Shown: one piece after another, positions 22,154-34,513 of the stretch
How positions within the stretch are numbered: the first letter of the stretch is position 1
Layout of the letters: every line of letters starts with the position of its first letter
From: Cryptomeria japonica
Taxonomy: Eukaryota; Streptophyta; Pinopsida; Cupressales; Cupressaceae
Assembly (NCBI RefSeq): GCF_030272615.1
Contig: NC_081410.1
Coordinates: forward strand, 253,751,533 to 253,815,532
DNA length: 64,000 bases
Direction: 5' to 3'
The notes under the pieces: generated by a model
Told to the model about the DNA's origin: nothing
The model's input: only the letters and a program-made list of their open reading frames with translations
The model's database searches: none
Program-made: the position numbers and the translations under genes

Positions 22154-23082
22154 AAATATATAAAAAAAGAATTGTTAAGTTGATTTTAAATAAAACATAG
22201 GAGAAGAATTAACTCTACCCTAATTAGGGTTTGAAATTAATTAAAATAAGAAGAGGGGAAAATTCTTTTAAATTTTTTTTTTTGAAAAAGATTCCCCCCT
22301 ATTTTATTTTAGCTATATGTGTTATTAATTTAAAGTCCTTATTTGATTAGGGAGAAAAACGATTTTAATATAGTTTTTTTTTATAGGATTTAAAATGGAG
22401 ATTAATGTTATATAGTTACATTAATTGCATAATTGATTTAATTTAATTAACTAGGGTTACTATATAGTTATTTTTATATATTCAATTAAATATGGCCGTT
22501 AAGTTAAATTTAATTTGGGAGAAATTTGTAAACGAAAATTATTGATTATTTTATGTAAATTTTTAGCCTATGAGGCCAATATTGGCCAAATTATTTAATA
22601 GTCGAAATTTGAAGGTTTAGGGGAAATTAAAATTGGCTATAGTATAAATTATATTTATTTGGCAAATAACATTATTGAATTTGTAACCTTATTGGTTAAA
22701 TTTAAATAATGAATTTGCGTGCGCCCAATTAATTAATTTTAAATTTAAGATAACATTATCATTATTTTGGCCTGGAATGTTTTAAATGCAATTGAGATAT
22801 TTAAATATCCCTCGACTTTAATTAGCGGAAAATTAATTAGGTTGATTAAATCAACTAATTTAAATTGCGATGACCCTCTTAGGGAATAATTAGTCTTCAG
22901 TAATTAATGTCGCTTTATTGAGTGAGTCAATTAATCCAATTTTAGTGAAAAATTCTATTTACATCCTAGTTAAGACAAAACTTAATTGATTTCAAATTAA
23001 ATGTAGATTAATTAATGAGTTTATGTTGTTCAAAAAAAAATTTGTTGTTCCGTTTTTGCCCAAAAGTTTGGGCATGACATTT

Positions 23083-23098
23083 TGGTATCAGAGCAAGG
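23083..23098 (+). other. Primer binding site, tRNA-iMet type
   Basis: TGGTATCAGAGCAAGG lies three bases after the LTR. Its first 12 bases are the perfect iMet complement. Confidence 0.95.
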
Positions 23099-23199
23099 TT
23101 TCCAACACTAGGAACCTTTCACCATTACGTTTTGCTTTAATTATTTAATTAATTAAATTTTTCTTTAAAATTATTTTTTAATTTTATTTTCTCACAAGG

Positions 23200-24474
23200 A
23201 TGCCTCCGACTACGCGACAAACTCGCAAGCGCAGTAGGGGTCCTAGGCGTGCACACTTGGCACACAAAGATGTTGATAGGGAGGAAATAGTTCCAGAGGG
23301 GAACCTAGAAGCTCCTCCCGAACCACCAGTTGACCCAAACCGAGACATCTTATTAGCACTTCAGAACTTGATTGGGATAGTTCAGGATAGGCTTCTAGCA
23401 GTCGACCGTCATGCAGAAAACCAAAACTCAGGGAGCCATAGATCAACAGTTAGGGAACGGAGTGGGATTCCACCTCCTAATCCCTTAGAGGGCTAGGCTG
23501 AGCATGAACCTAAGCCCATTCATCTACCCGGACCACCTCCAGTAGCCGCACCTATTTATATTGAGAGGACATGTCGAGATCTAGGGGATCTGATCAGAGA
23601 GGTTTTGTGCCTCTAGCCACCGTCTTTTGGGGGATCTACCGATGGGGTAGAAGTTGAGGCTTAGATTTTGAGCCTAGATTGGTGCTTTGCATTGCATTCT
23701 TACGAAAGCAATCTGTAGGCATGAATAGCAGTCCACCTTTTGAGAGGGATGACCTCCACATGGTGGAGACAGGAGGAATACAAATGTGGCCTAGCTGCAG
23801 ACACTCTCACATGGGAGATCTTTACAGAGAGGTTTAGGGAGAGATACATGTCAGAGCACTTCAGGCAGAGTATGATAGATGATTTCCATGACATCCAGCA
23901 TAAGGGTCTCTTAGTAACCCAGTATGAGAGTAAGTTTATTGAGCTCCTACCGTATGTGGATTACCTGAAGGATGAGAATTTTCTTGTCAATCATTTTATC
24001 AGGGAACTGAATGCTGGGATAGAAGGACCAATGAGGATGGCCACTCCAGGAAGCCTTCGGGTTGCCGTGGAGAAGGCCTTGATAGAAAAGGAGATTTAGG
24101 TCAGGCCACAGGACACGAGGGATCAGTTTCAGAACCGAAACCTGACACCCCAGTCTTTCGGGTTTTAGAAACCCCACTGGAAAGGCAACCATAGAAATGC
24201 ATCGGGGTCCTTTAAACCCCCTCCTCCACAACAATCATAGTAGAATTAGAGGTAGAGGACCCCTTAGGGACAGCAGGGCTCCAAGCCCAATCAGTGGTAT
24301 TCACAAGGTCCTAGGCGCAACCAGAGAGCATAGGGTACTTACACACCTCCAGCATAGACTCAGCAATCCTCTAGGGGTGGGTACAGTGGTTCGAGTAGGA
24401 CAGGTGGGCAGTCTTTCTCTAGGCCTCAAGGCACATAGTTTTAGGCACACGGTGCTTGTTTCACATGTGGAGAC
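23200..24474 (+). pseudogene. Chromovirus gag with a broken zinc knuckle
   Basis: It opens at ATG 23200 with MPPTTRQTRKRSRGPRRAH, a basic N-terminus. After stops at about 23494, 23614 and 23662 the capsid domain appears (23740-24099) with MTSTWWRQEEYKCG, TWEIFTERFRERYMS and FIELLPYVDYL. These are the usual W-----F---F---Y landmarks of the Ty3/gypsy retrotransposon gag domain. The Arg/Gln-rich linker after 24099 is full of stops. The zinc knuckle at about 24448-24495 reads CFTCGDMGHMAREF, and its last Cys has become Phe, so metal binding is lost. Gag would have formed the particle and bound the element RNA. The frame is the same as protease and RT, so this was one gag-pol polyprotein. Confidence 0.9.
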
Positions 24475-25059
24475 ATGGGGCACATGGCAAGAGAGTTTCT
24501 GTGGGGTCAGATGGCAAGTAGTCAGAGGATGGAAGCATCAGAGTTTATAGTTGGAGATATGGGCAAGTCCCATAGGGTCTTCACAGCAGTTGACAACCGC
24601 CAGGCAGAGCACCAGGCCACAGTTATTGTGGTTGCAGGTATGATTAGAGGTATCAATATTTCTATATTGTTTCACTCAAGAGCTAATGACTCCTTTATAT
24701 CTCCATTGGTTGTGGAGCGTTGCGTGCTAGTGGCAGTTAGGCAAGGTGTCAGTTGGGAAGTGGAGTTAGCATCAGGGGTTAGAGTGTCAATGGATTTAGA
24801 GGTTAGGGGACATCCGCTCCAGATTGGTAATACCACCACCTTAGTAGACCTTAGAGTTACACCACTTAGATCTTATGGCATCGTACTTGGCATGGATTGG
24901 CTTTACACCCACAAAGCCAAGATGGATTGTTGCCTGAAAAAGATCGAGTGTGAGGATGATCATGGTGCTCCTATAGTAATCACTGGGATTCAAAGGCCTG
25001 TGTCTCTTCGTATGATTTACGCTATGCAGCTTAAGTGGAGCATGCGAAAGGGATTCTAG
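24475..25059 (+). pseudogene. Chromovirus protease, catalytic Asp lost
   Basis: The frame carries the retropepsin-like fold of Ty3/gypsy elements: ISILFHSRANDSFIS, then LQIGNTTTLVDLRVTPL and SYGIVLGMDWL. The active-site triplet is normally DSG, but here the codons at 24673-24681 give His-Ser-Arg, so the aspartate and glycine are both gone and the enzyme cannot cleave. The downstream GMDWL motif, typical of chromovirus protease, is intact. The frame runs on from gag and ends in a TAG at 25057. The linker to RT starts with an acidic stretch (DKEEENEKEPSLDDHPI). Confidence 0.9.
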
Positions 25060-26557
25060 TTTTTTGCTATCACCATCAATGATAAAGAGGAAGAAAATGA
25101 GAAGGAGCCTTCTCTAGATGATCATCCCATCCTTGAGGAGTTTGCAGATGTGTTTCTAGCCGAGCTACCTAGCATGCCACCTAGCAAAGAGATTGACTTC
25201 CACATAGATCTTGTACCAGGATCCGAGCCAGTTTTGAGAGAACCTTATAGGATGACCATGAATGAGCTTAATGAGCTCAAGATGAAGCTTAAGGAACTCT
25301 AAGAGAAGGGTCACATTCATCCTAGCATCTCCCCTTGGGGTGCACTAGTCATCTTCATGAAGAAGAAGGATGGGTCCCTTCGGTTATGCATGGATTACAA
25401 GCAGCTAAACAAAGTAACCATCAAGAACCATTACCCCTTGCCCAAGATCGATTATTTGTTTGATTAGCTTCAGGGTGCTAAAGTGTTTTCCAAAATAGAT
25501 TTGAAGTCGGGGTATCATCAGTTGAGGATTGTGGAGAGTGATATCCACAAGACTGTGTTTTGTACCAGATATGGCCACTATGAGTTCACTGTGGTTCCAT
25601 TCAGTCTTACGAATGCTCCAGCTATATTCATGAGTCTCATGAATGGGGTATTCCGCACTTTCCTTGACCAATTTGTGATTGTGTTCCTCAATGACATATT
25701 GATATATTCTTGGAATGAGAAGGAGCAGGAGGAGCATTTGAGGTAGGTTTTGCAGTGTTTGAGGGACAATCAGTTGTATGGCAGTTTGTCGAAGTGTTTT
25801 TTCTTTAGATCAGAGGTCAAGTACCTTAGGCATGTTATATCTGGTGATGGGATCTCAGTTGACCCATCAAAGATCAAACCTATTATGGATTGGCCAACAC
25901 CAACCAGTGTGACAAAGGTCAGGAGCTTCATGGGTCTAGAAGGATACTACAGATGCTTCATTGAGGGATTTTCTAGAGTTGCACATCCCATTACATCCCT
26001 CTAGAAAAAGGGAAAGAAATTCGAGTGGACAGAAAGGTGTGAGAGATTTTCAAGATCTGAAAAGGGCACTCACTAGTGCAACTATCCTCATTGTTCTAGA
26101 CCCTATAGCTGATTTCATGATATGCACAGATGCTTCCTTGGATGGATTAGGAGCAGTCCTTATGCAGGAGGGTCGAGTTATATCTTATGAGTCTAGGAAG
26201 CTTAAGACTCATGAGCTTAACTACCCTATGCATGACCTAGAGCTTGTAGTAGTAGTACATGCACTTGTGAGGTGGAGACACTTCCTTTTGGGTCATCATT
26301 TTGAGCTTCATTCAGACCATCAGAGTTTGCAGTACATCTTCACCCAGCCTAATCTTAATGCCTGTCAGAGGAGATGGATGAAGTTTCTATGTGAGTATGA
26401 TTTTGATGTCCACTACATCAAGGGGAAAGAGAACGTGGTTGCAGATTCCTTGAGTAGGAGACGTCATGAGGTATACTCCACATCTATGAGCACAAATTTG
26501 AGAGATCATATATTGCAGCAGTTACCAGAGGATGGATGGTACCTAGAGGTTTTTTAG
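25060..26557 (+). pseudogene. Chromovirus reverse transcriptase and RNase H
   Basis: RT begins near 25125 with PILEEFADVFLAELPSMPP and shows [20 protein letters not shown], then [15 protein letters not shown] with its first catalytic Asp. The second pair, normally DD in F-DDILVYS, is FLNDILIYS, with Asn coded at 25690-25692, so polymerase activity is lost. Stops lie at 25300, 25465, 25744 and 26002, and a one-base frameshift near 26040 shifts frame. RNase H (26045-26460) has ICTDASLDGLGAVLMQEG, ELHSDHQSLQYIF and IKGKENVVADSLSRR, with catalytic residues largely kept. It ends in TAG at 26555. Integrase follows in the same frame. Confidence 0.92.
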
Positions 26558-27762
26558 GTAATTCGATCATAGGAAACCTTGGAGGGGAAGTATGTGGATT
26601 ATTCCTTAGAGTCCGATGGATTGTTACACCATAGAGGGCACATCTATGTATCTTCTCCTAGGGGATTGTGAGAGTTCATTGTCATGGAGGCTCATAGAGC
26701 TCCTTATATAGTGCATCTCAAGGTTAAGAAGATGCATGCAGACTTAAGACAGTTATATCATTGGCCAGGTATGCGGCAGCTTATTGTTGAGTTAGTAGCC
26801 CAATGCCTTAAGTGTCAGAGAGTTAAGGTGGAGCACCACCATCCTAGTGGGTTGCTCTAGTCCCATGCTATACTAGAGTGGAAGTGGGATACTATATCCA
26901 TGGATTTCATCATTAGTCTTCCCATATCATCTCATTGCCATGATGCTATCTTGGTGACAATTGACAAGTTGACTAAAGTAGCCCACTTATCACTAGTCCA
27001 GACTACCTTCATAGCACCAGCAGTGACACAGGTGTTCTTGTGAGACATTGTCAGGCTTCATGGCGTTCCATGCAAAATTATTTCTTATAGGGATTCCCTC
27101 TTCACTTCTTCCTTTTGGAAGGCATTACAGGCAGCAATGGGCACCAAGCTCAATTTCAGCACAGCCCACCATCTGGAAATGGATGGATAGATAGAGAGGT
27201 TTAACCAGGTGTTAGAGGATATGCTCTGCATGCATGTCATGGATCATCAGACCAGATGGGAGGAGTACCTTCATTTAGTAGAGTTTTTGTATAATAATGA
27301 GCATCACACTTCTTTGGGGATGCCACCTTTTTAGGCTTTGTATGGCAGACCTTGCAGGACACCTCTGAGTTGGGACTGTATTGAGGATAGAGTGGCCATA
27401 GGTCCTAAGGTGGTTCATGACATGGAGAAGCAAGTAATTTTGATTAGACAGCACCTTAAAGAGGCACATGATAGGCAGAAGAAGTATACAAATGCAAAGA
27501 GGATAGACCCGAGTTACATGGTTGGGGACAGAGTTTTCCTGAGAGTGAGGCCGCATAAGAGTCCAATCCATTATGGAAAGGGTTCTAAGCTTGCACCTTG
27601 CTTTGTCAAACCATTTGAGATCCTTGAGAGGATAGGACCAGTTGCTTATCACCTAGCTTTGCCACCTAGCCTATCATGCATCCACGATGTGTTTCATGTA
27701 TCAGTTTTGAGGAAGTATATCTATGATGAGTCTCATATTTTAGATTGGGATGCCTTGTAGGT
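26558..27762 (+). pseudogene. Chromovirus integrase, second catalytic Asp lost
   Basis: The zinc-binding part reads HADLRQLYHWPGMRQL and CLKCQRVKVEHHHPSG, with an HHCC layout. The core has WDTISMDFIISLP with the first catalytic Asp. The usual SDRD is SYRD, with Tyr coded at 27086-27088, so the DDE triad is broken. ERFNQVLEDML supplies the Glu region. Stops fall at 26669, 26858, 27041, 27188 and 27332. The C-terminal open part (27338-27760) has PSYMVGDRVFLRVRP and FEILERIGPVAYHLALP, the GPY/F motif of Ty3/gypsy integrase. This enzyme would insert the cDNA into the chromosome. The chromodomain follows. Confidence 0.92.
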
Positions 27763-27963
27763 GGAGTCAAATGGGAAGCTAGCTTTAGAGCCCATTCACA
27801 TTTTGTCTTGTTGAACATTGGCCCTTTGAGGTCGAGAGCTAGACTAGGTTAGGGTCCAGTGGGATTGGTATGATGAGGTTACAACTTCATGGGAGGATGC
27901 AGCACGTATGAGATCACAATACCCTCATCTTTTTGATGAACTCCATGAGGATGTTCATGCCTA
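27763..27963 (+). pseudogene. Chromodomain at the integrase C-terminus
   Basis: In the same frame after integrase, three stops break a sequence that still shows LALEPIHILSC and VRVQWDWYDEVTTSWEDAA, then YPHLFDE. The W-----(T)WE----M---YP-LF pattern is that of chromovirus chromodomains, which steer integration towards histone-marked heterochromatin. It ends at a TAG directly before the polypurine tract. Confidence 0.8.
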
Positions 27964-27974
27964 GAGGGGGAGGG
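27960..27974 (+). promoter_or_regulatory. Polypurine tract
   Basis: CCTAGAGGGGGAGGG abuts the TGTGAGG start of the 3' LTR. Confidence 0.9.
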
Positions 27975-30900
27975 TGTGAGGCCCTACCCTGACCCATCCT
28001 ATCATTTTAGTGATTTTTCATATTGGAACTATTATGGATGCTTTATTTTTATGCATTATGGATATAGAACTTTATATGATCCCAGGAATTGGATAACATT
28101 GATATATTGATGCTTCATTTATGTGCATTGTGGATGTAGAATTTTATATGATTCTAGAATAGGATAACATTGAGATGGTGTATGTCATTATTTGATTTCC
28201 AAGACTTTATTATGATGCTAGAAATATGATGCATATCTTATGAATGGATGAAATTTATGAGGATTATGAAAATTGCTTATGAGGATTTGCTTAGTTATAT
28301 GGTAAATTGATTTGTATGATGTCAATTGTATGTAGAGTGATTGATTTGTATTCTTATTTATGTGCTCAATATTATATGAGGCTATTGGGAAGTACTAATA
28401 TGTAATTGAGATGCACATGAAAATTATACATGTGACCATGGAAACATTATGGAGAATCAAGCCTAGATCTATGTACGTTCGTAAAACTAGGGGTTGTCTA
28501 TTTGGAGAGACAACACCCCGTATGTATCGTATTTTATTCATAAATGTAAATGATTGCATGTGTGTTAAATTGTAATTATTTATTGTGTAAATCCTACAAG
28601 AAATAATTGTCATGTGTGTATTAGTGATGTGGAATTCTTTTGTAGTGTCACTTGACACATATGTTGTATGTTGTGTTGGCATTGTCATGTCACCTTTTTG
28701 AGAGATTTATTTTTGTTTAATTGATATATTTCCAAATTATCCTTGAAGGTTCTAAGAAATCTAGGATAGTGAGCCATAAGGAGGGTCAACTCAGAGTTTA
28801 CCCGTAGGTAAACTTTAGGTGAACTTTCAAAGGGTTAAACCAACTCCTAGAATCAGTTTTGGAGCATTTTTATTGGGCCTCATGGGGTACCTATAGGTGA
28901 AGGCCAAATTTAGCCATGTGTCCTTGCCCTAGGACTTGTTTAACCTCCCAAAAAAGTGGCTTTTCCTAGATGGCCGAATTTCATCTTTAGGAGTGCCATC
29001 CTTGGGTAGATAACCTTCTTGGTCTGTGTCATTCCTCTTCTCCATTACATTCCTCTTGTTGAGGTGCCTTGGTTAGGGAGTGTGTAAGACCTAGGGAAGA
29101 CCAACCAATGGAAGCCTCTCACTCTATCCAAGAGGTTGGAAAAAGTGGGAGAAGCCTTCTTAGGAAAGAGATTGAGACTTAGTGAGTTAATCACCCACTC
29201 TCCATTTTTGGAGATCTTGCAATTTTGAAAAAAAAAATAGTTTTAGAATAGAATTTTGGCTAAGTGTTGCAGAAAAGAATTGTGGAATTGAGTTGCTCTA
29301 CTCCAAGCTATCCCTAGAAAACCCTTGGTAGATTCAAGGTTGGTGCATTTTCTTACTTGTATGTTGGAAATCTGTTTGTAGGCTTGCTTGAATATAAATG
29401 TTGCTTTCCTTGTATTTCCTTTGTGAAAATATTTTGGTGATCTTTCTCTTATTTTAATGCATTTTCTTGTGTTTTGGGAGTATCCAAGGCCTGCTTACCC
29501 TTGGGAGGGTAGAATGGTCTTGGGGGTGGAAGGATTTTGACAACCTTAGAGTGAGAGGCTCTCATTATGAGAGTGATATAAAGGGTTTGTTTATGTGACC
29601 CTTGCTGCATAGTTTTGTTTTTGCATTTGGGGGTCATAAGGGGAGAAAGTATGGCATGTATGCCTTGGGGGTCATAAGGATGTTGGGTTAAGATGGACTT
29701 TTGTTGTGTTCTTGGTGGCCATGAGTTGGTTGTGATCTACTATCTTGCAGTTCTCCTCAAGGTATTTGGTCCACTTCCATCCATGTAAATATCACATTAT
29801 GTGATAGAGTTCAACCTTGGGATGGGAATATGTTTGTTTGAGTTTTTTCCCTTGCTTGTTTGTGTTTGTTTTAGTGTAACCCATCTAGGACTTGGTTCTC
29901 CAAGCTCAGGGGTGGCTTCTAGTAAGCCTAGGATGGGAGGTGAGCACTCCATGGTCACAGCCTTAAGATTTTGTATGCAGGTTGCTTGGAAAAGAAGAAA
30001 AAGGAAAGCTAGGAGTTGCTGATTTTATTTTAATTACAGAAAAAAAAAAAAAGAATGTAATTTTTTTGTATTTGTTGTAAAGAAAGGAAGGGAAAAGAAA
30101 GAGTTTTTCTACTGTAAATATCTTGTAAAATGATTTAGAATCTCTATTATTGACCGAGCCTTAAGATGTATTTTATTGATGTATGGATCATTAGAAAAAA
30201 AAAAAAGGAGTGCATTTGGTTAACTCTGTTTGTATAATTGCAAAGGAAAAGAAATGTATTATGTTGTTGTCTTTTAACTGAAATCTGTCATTTATCTGAA
30301 ATCTATCTTTTATTTAAATCCATTTTCTATTGAAATCTGTCATTTATTTATCTCTGTAATTTATATATATATATATATATAAAAAAAGAAATGTAGAAAG
30401 TGAAATGATAATGTTTTAAGTGTTTTTTTCTGTACTATTGAAATGGTGTTGTTATTGTATTTATTACTGTCATTTTTCTACTTCAAAAAAAGTAGAAAGC
30501 TAAAGTAGACAAATTTAAATTTATCCTTTCCTGTAGTTATCTATTAGAAGTTTGAAATAAAAGAAAGAGATAACTATTGTGCTCTGTTCTATTTTGCTTT
30601 CTGTTAGTCATTAATTTACTTTATATAGAAAAAAGAAAATAAAAAAATCTAATACAGGACTAAAGGATTTATGTCTATTTTAAAAAGAGGAAATGAATTG
30701 GTTGATATAATTATCAAAACTGTTAAAACTGACAGTCATAATATTGTTAATGCTGCATAATAAAAATCTATTTAATCTAACTAAATGAATATTTGTATAC
30801 ATGTTAACTAGATCACATTTTACATAAAAAAAAAAAGAAACGAATGTGTATCTATTCTATGTTGCCTATACTTTGTTTTTGTCTTGCATGTATTAAAAAA

Positions 30901-32364
30901 AAAGAGATCAAAAAAACCCAACCCTGGATATATATATATATATATATATATATACTTATATTTTTAATATATTTAAAAAAAAAATAACAAAAAAAAAAAC
31001 TAGGACTTCGGCTCCTATGGGGAGACCCATAGGGTGGCCTACCTGAACAGTGGGCCACAACCCACAGGGGAAGCGGCTTCGGCCATTCCCTGTGGGCAGC
31101 GTCCCACAATGGCAGCAACAGCCGCACTGTGGGTCGTGACCCATAGGGCTCGGCTGCGGTCGTTCCCTACGGGGAGCCTCGTGATACCTATCACCCTCTT
31201 CAGAAACCGCCCCCCCCTTCGGGTGGCTCCGCCCCCCCCTTCGGGTGGCTCCGCCCCTTCAAACCATCGCCCTACTTCAATTTTGTCCGCTGCCTCCACC
31301 GTACCCTACAACACACACACACACTAAACCCTAGAAACCTAAAACATAGATGAAGGATTTTAGACAATACAAATATGCAACCCTAGCCCACATTCGGGTT
31401 AGGGTTAGCAATTAAATAATAAAAGAAAATTAGAAATGCAACCCTAGCCCACATTCGGGTTAGGATTAACAAATATAAAAATAAAGAATTGTTAAGTTGA
31501 TTTTAAATAAAATATAGGAGAAGAAATAACTCTACCCTAATTAGGGTTTGAAATTAATTAAAATAAGAAGAGGGGGAAATTCTTTTTAAATTTTTTTTGA
31601 AAAAGATTCCCCCCCATTTTATTTTAGCTATATGTGTTATTAATTTAAACTCCTTATTTGATTAGGGAGAAAATCAATTTTAATATAATTTTTTTATATA
31701 GCATTTAAAATGGAGATTAATGTTATATAGTTACATTAATAGCATAATTGATTTAATTTAATTAACTAGGGTTACTATATAATTATGTAAAATTAAATTT
31801 AATTTGGGGGAAATTTGTAAATGAAATTTTTTGATTATTTTATGTAAATTTTTAGCCTATGAGGCCAAATTTGGCCAAATTATTTAATAGTCAAAATTTG
31901 AAGGTTTAGGGGAAATTAAAATTGGCTATAGTATAAATTTTATTTATTTAGCAAATAACATTATTGAATTTGTAACCTTATTGGTTAAATTTAAATAATG
32001 AATTTGTGTGCGCCCAATTAATTAATTTTAAATTTAAGATAACATTATCATTATTTTGGCCTGGAATGTTTTAAATGCAATTGAGATATTTAAATATCCC
32101 TCGACTTTAATTAGCGGCAAATTAATTAGGTTGATTAAATCAACTAATTTAAATTGCAATGACCCTCTTAGGGAATAATTAGTCTTCATTAATTAATGTC
32201 GCTTTACTGAGTGAGTCAATTAATCCAATTTTAGTGAACAATTCTATTTACATCCTAGTTAAGACAAAACTTAATTAGTTTCAAATTAAATGTAGATTAT
32301 TTAATGAGTTTATGTTCAAAAAAAATTTGTTGTTCCGTTTTTTCCCAAAAGTTTGGGCACGATA
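27975..32364 (+). repeat. 3' LTR of the chromovirus, 4,390 bp
   Basis: It starts TGTGAGGCCCTACCCTG and ends GGGCACGATA, its terminal CA decayed to TA. It aligns along the whole of 18381-23079 but lacks the 215-bp duplication and the long AT run. It has its own tandem copy of a TTCGGGTGGCTCCGCCCC unit at about 31209-31257. Confidence 0.95.
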
Positions 32365-32436
32365 GCCGGTGAGTTGCTAGTTGGTTGTTATCAATGACAA
32401 CGTCAACTAATCTCATAAGAGTGTAGAATGCTAACA
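32365..32436 (-). mobile_element. Solo LTR, minus orientation, right part
   Basis: The remaining 72 bases of the LTR that begins at 17653. It contains the ATCAATGACAACGTCAAC motif and ends GCTAACA, complementary to the TGTTAG at the other end. Confidence 0.75.
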
Positions 32437-32829
32437 CAGACAGGTCTAGGTTATGGATCGGTACAAGATATTATGTTCTAGATCAGCATGACACATTTTG
32501 GAAATGGTTTATTGACTGGATAATGTGTAAATGTATTGAAGCCGACATATTGTATTGCATCAAGACTTATTTTGTAAATGTAATATCTTCAGGGAGCCAA
32601 CCTAATCATGAGGTCTTAGGTTTTGTATAAATAATTATAAGATGAATGAGTGTGTGCGAATATTGAAGATCATTGTGAAGAGTGAAAATAAGTAGATCCT
32701 TGTGTGAATCATGTAGATATTATCTGAAGGTTGAAGGAAAGGTTATGGAGGTGTATGGCACTCATGGTCAGAGCTTAAACTGGTACTGAATCCAGCATTG
32801 TAGATGCCAGGGATAACTTTAAGAAACCC
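32437..32829 (+). mobile_element. LTR fragment, plus orientation, right part
   Basis: Continuation of the LTR from 17330. It has a U3-like order with GCCGACATATTG, GTAATATCTTC, a TATAAATA box at 32626-32633 and GCATTGTAGATGC near 32800, all matching positions in the LTR at 4824-5725. Similarity stops near 32829, so the LTR 3' end, any internal region and the rest of the Copia host element have been lost. Confidence 0.65.
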
Positions 32830-33882
32830 CCCGTTGGGCAACTATGTAAAATCTTGGCGAATCAAACATTATTTTCGGGGGGAAATTTTCATATCGATGG
32901 CGAAATTTTTTTTTAAAATGATGAAAAAATTATTTTGTATTGGCGATTTTTTTTCTAGGGTACAAAAATGCCATAAATTTCTGGCGAATAATACCTTGTT
33001 CTATGGGGAAAATATTTATAGTGGGAGGCAAATAATTATTGTTGAAAGGAACAAATATATAATTGTATGAGTGAAAAATTTTACTCCGAAGGAAAAATTA
33101 TTTAAATGTATTGGCAATTTTTATCCACTGCTTGAAAATTATTTAAATGTATTGGCAATTTTTATCCATTACTTGAAAATTATTTAATTTGTTTTGGCGA
33201 ATATTTTGTTATTTATGGTACAATATATAATTCATTGGCGATTTCATAAATTCATTTCCATTAATAGACAAGGCACATCACATCACATCAATACATCACA
33301 TCACATAATACATTGAGTCCGAACTCTGCATGATGTATCAATAAGCGCGACCTCTTTGACATATAAAGGGTGACACATACCTAAAATCTATCAATGATTT
33401 TAAACCGTTCGATGATTGTATATCAATGGTTGAAGTTTTATTTCGGCCCAATTTTCTGAAGAGAACATAGCTCACCAGAAAGTGCCTGGAATGGAATTGG
33501 ATTCAATAGATACATATCAAATGTCATGAATCATGATCGATAATATATATCTATTCACTTACAGCAATCCACTATGTCCCCACAACTTCCAATGTGATAC
33601 TTGCCAATTTGGTACTGGTTCATAGCTATTTCCAATTTTGCACATTCATGCATTTATGGGAAAGTTTTGCAGAGATACGAAAAATTAAAAAAATTTATAG
33701 CAGTTAATACTGTTAAGCAAGTAATTATTACAATCAAGAGCTTCAACAATTTATATACGATCTCTACTTCTTTCATCTTCAATTAGCCTTTGCCATTTGG
33801 TAGATAAATCGCCAGAGCTCACGGTATTTTAGGTTTATAGGCTCACTGCTCAAGTTGTTTAATTTGTTAATCTGTTTTCTCA
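32830..33882. other. Gene-free AT-rich stretch with small repeats
   Basis: It contains repeated GGCGAAT/TTGGCGATTT words, a 41-bp tandem repeat (33094-33187), an ACATC microsatellite (33273-33309) and, at about 33398-33455, an ACCGTTCGATGA-ATCAATGGTTGA-TTTCGGCCC phrase like that in the array at 58283-59230. No gene is supported. Confidence 0.55.
33094..33187 (+). repeat. 41-bp tandem repeat, 2.3 copies
   Basis: Units at 33094-33134 and 33135-33175 begin AAAATTATTTAAATGTATTG and differ at about two positions. A partial third follows. Confidence 0.9.
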
Positions 33883-34472
33883 AGATGGACACTCCCATCC
33901 GCTTGAGAAGCATTTCTGTAGAGGACCAGAGGCCCTTTTTAGGATCTGTTAGAGACCCAACCCTCCAATCAGTCTGCAAGGAGGTTGGGTTGTTCACCAA
34001 TTAGGCTATGCAGATGGTGCTGGGTAGAGAATTTCTGCGAAACAAAAATAGGTACCATGTTAACACGAACCTTACATCCTACTTCTTAGCGTCTCTTCTA
34101 GACTTGGGAGGAGACAAGGTGGATATGTTGATGTTGTTGAGGAAGTTTTCTAAGGAAGAATTCCTTGTAGATGAAATTACTCTTGTCGTTCTTGTAGAAG
34201 TAGGGGTGGGGATCCCTTGGGCGAGTGATTTATCCAAGCTTCTCCTCCCTGACCAAACATTGTTAGTGGTCGGGCATCCATTTCTCCTAAACCTGAATGC
34301 GGAGCAGCTGACGCGTCACAGAAAATGGGTGCGGATTGGCAGGGACTTCCTCCAAAAATGGTTCCTCTTGGATGACTTTCCAAACTATATGTGGCTGAAG
34401 AATTCTCTCAGCTTATGCTGTCTGAAGAATTCTACATGGAAGGAGGGCCAGATTCTTAGGGCAAAATTGTAA
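33883..34472 (+). pseudogene. Unidentified ORF of about 197 codons with one in-frame TAG
   Basis: From ATG 33883 the frame reads MDTPIRLRSISVEDQRPFLG and continues to a TAG at about 34003, then without a break from AMQMVLGREFL to a TAA at 34470 (last residues GQILRAKL). One stop in nearly 200 codons, even base composition and sensible residue use suggest a real coding segment that died recently. It has Leu/Val-rich blocks (LLLPDQTLLVVGHPFLL) and HRKWVRIGRDFLQKWFLLDD, but I do not recognise a family. Its 3' flank (34473-34508) continues at 56317 across the giant element, which inserted 36 bases after the stop. A host gene fragment or an old transposon ORF are both possible. Confidence 0.45.
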
Positions 34473-34508
34473 ACAATTCCACTACCTATAGTTTTTTTTT
34501 TCCTATGT

Positions 34509-34513
34509 CCTTG
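34509..34513. other. Target site duplication, left copy (CCTTG)
   Basis: CCTTG precedes the left LTR and is repeated exactly at 56317-56321. Confidence 0.95.

Noticed and set aside
25405-25737. 110-codon minus-strand frame in the chromovirus RT
   Set aside because: Antisense shadow of RT.
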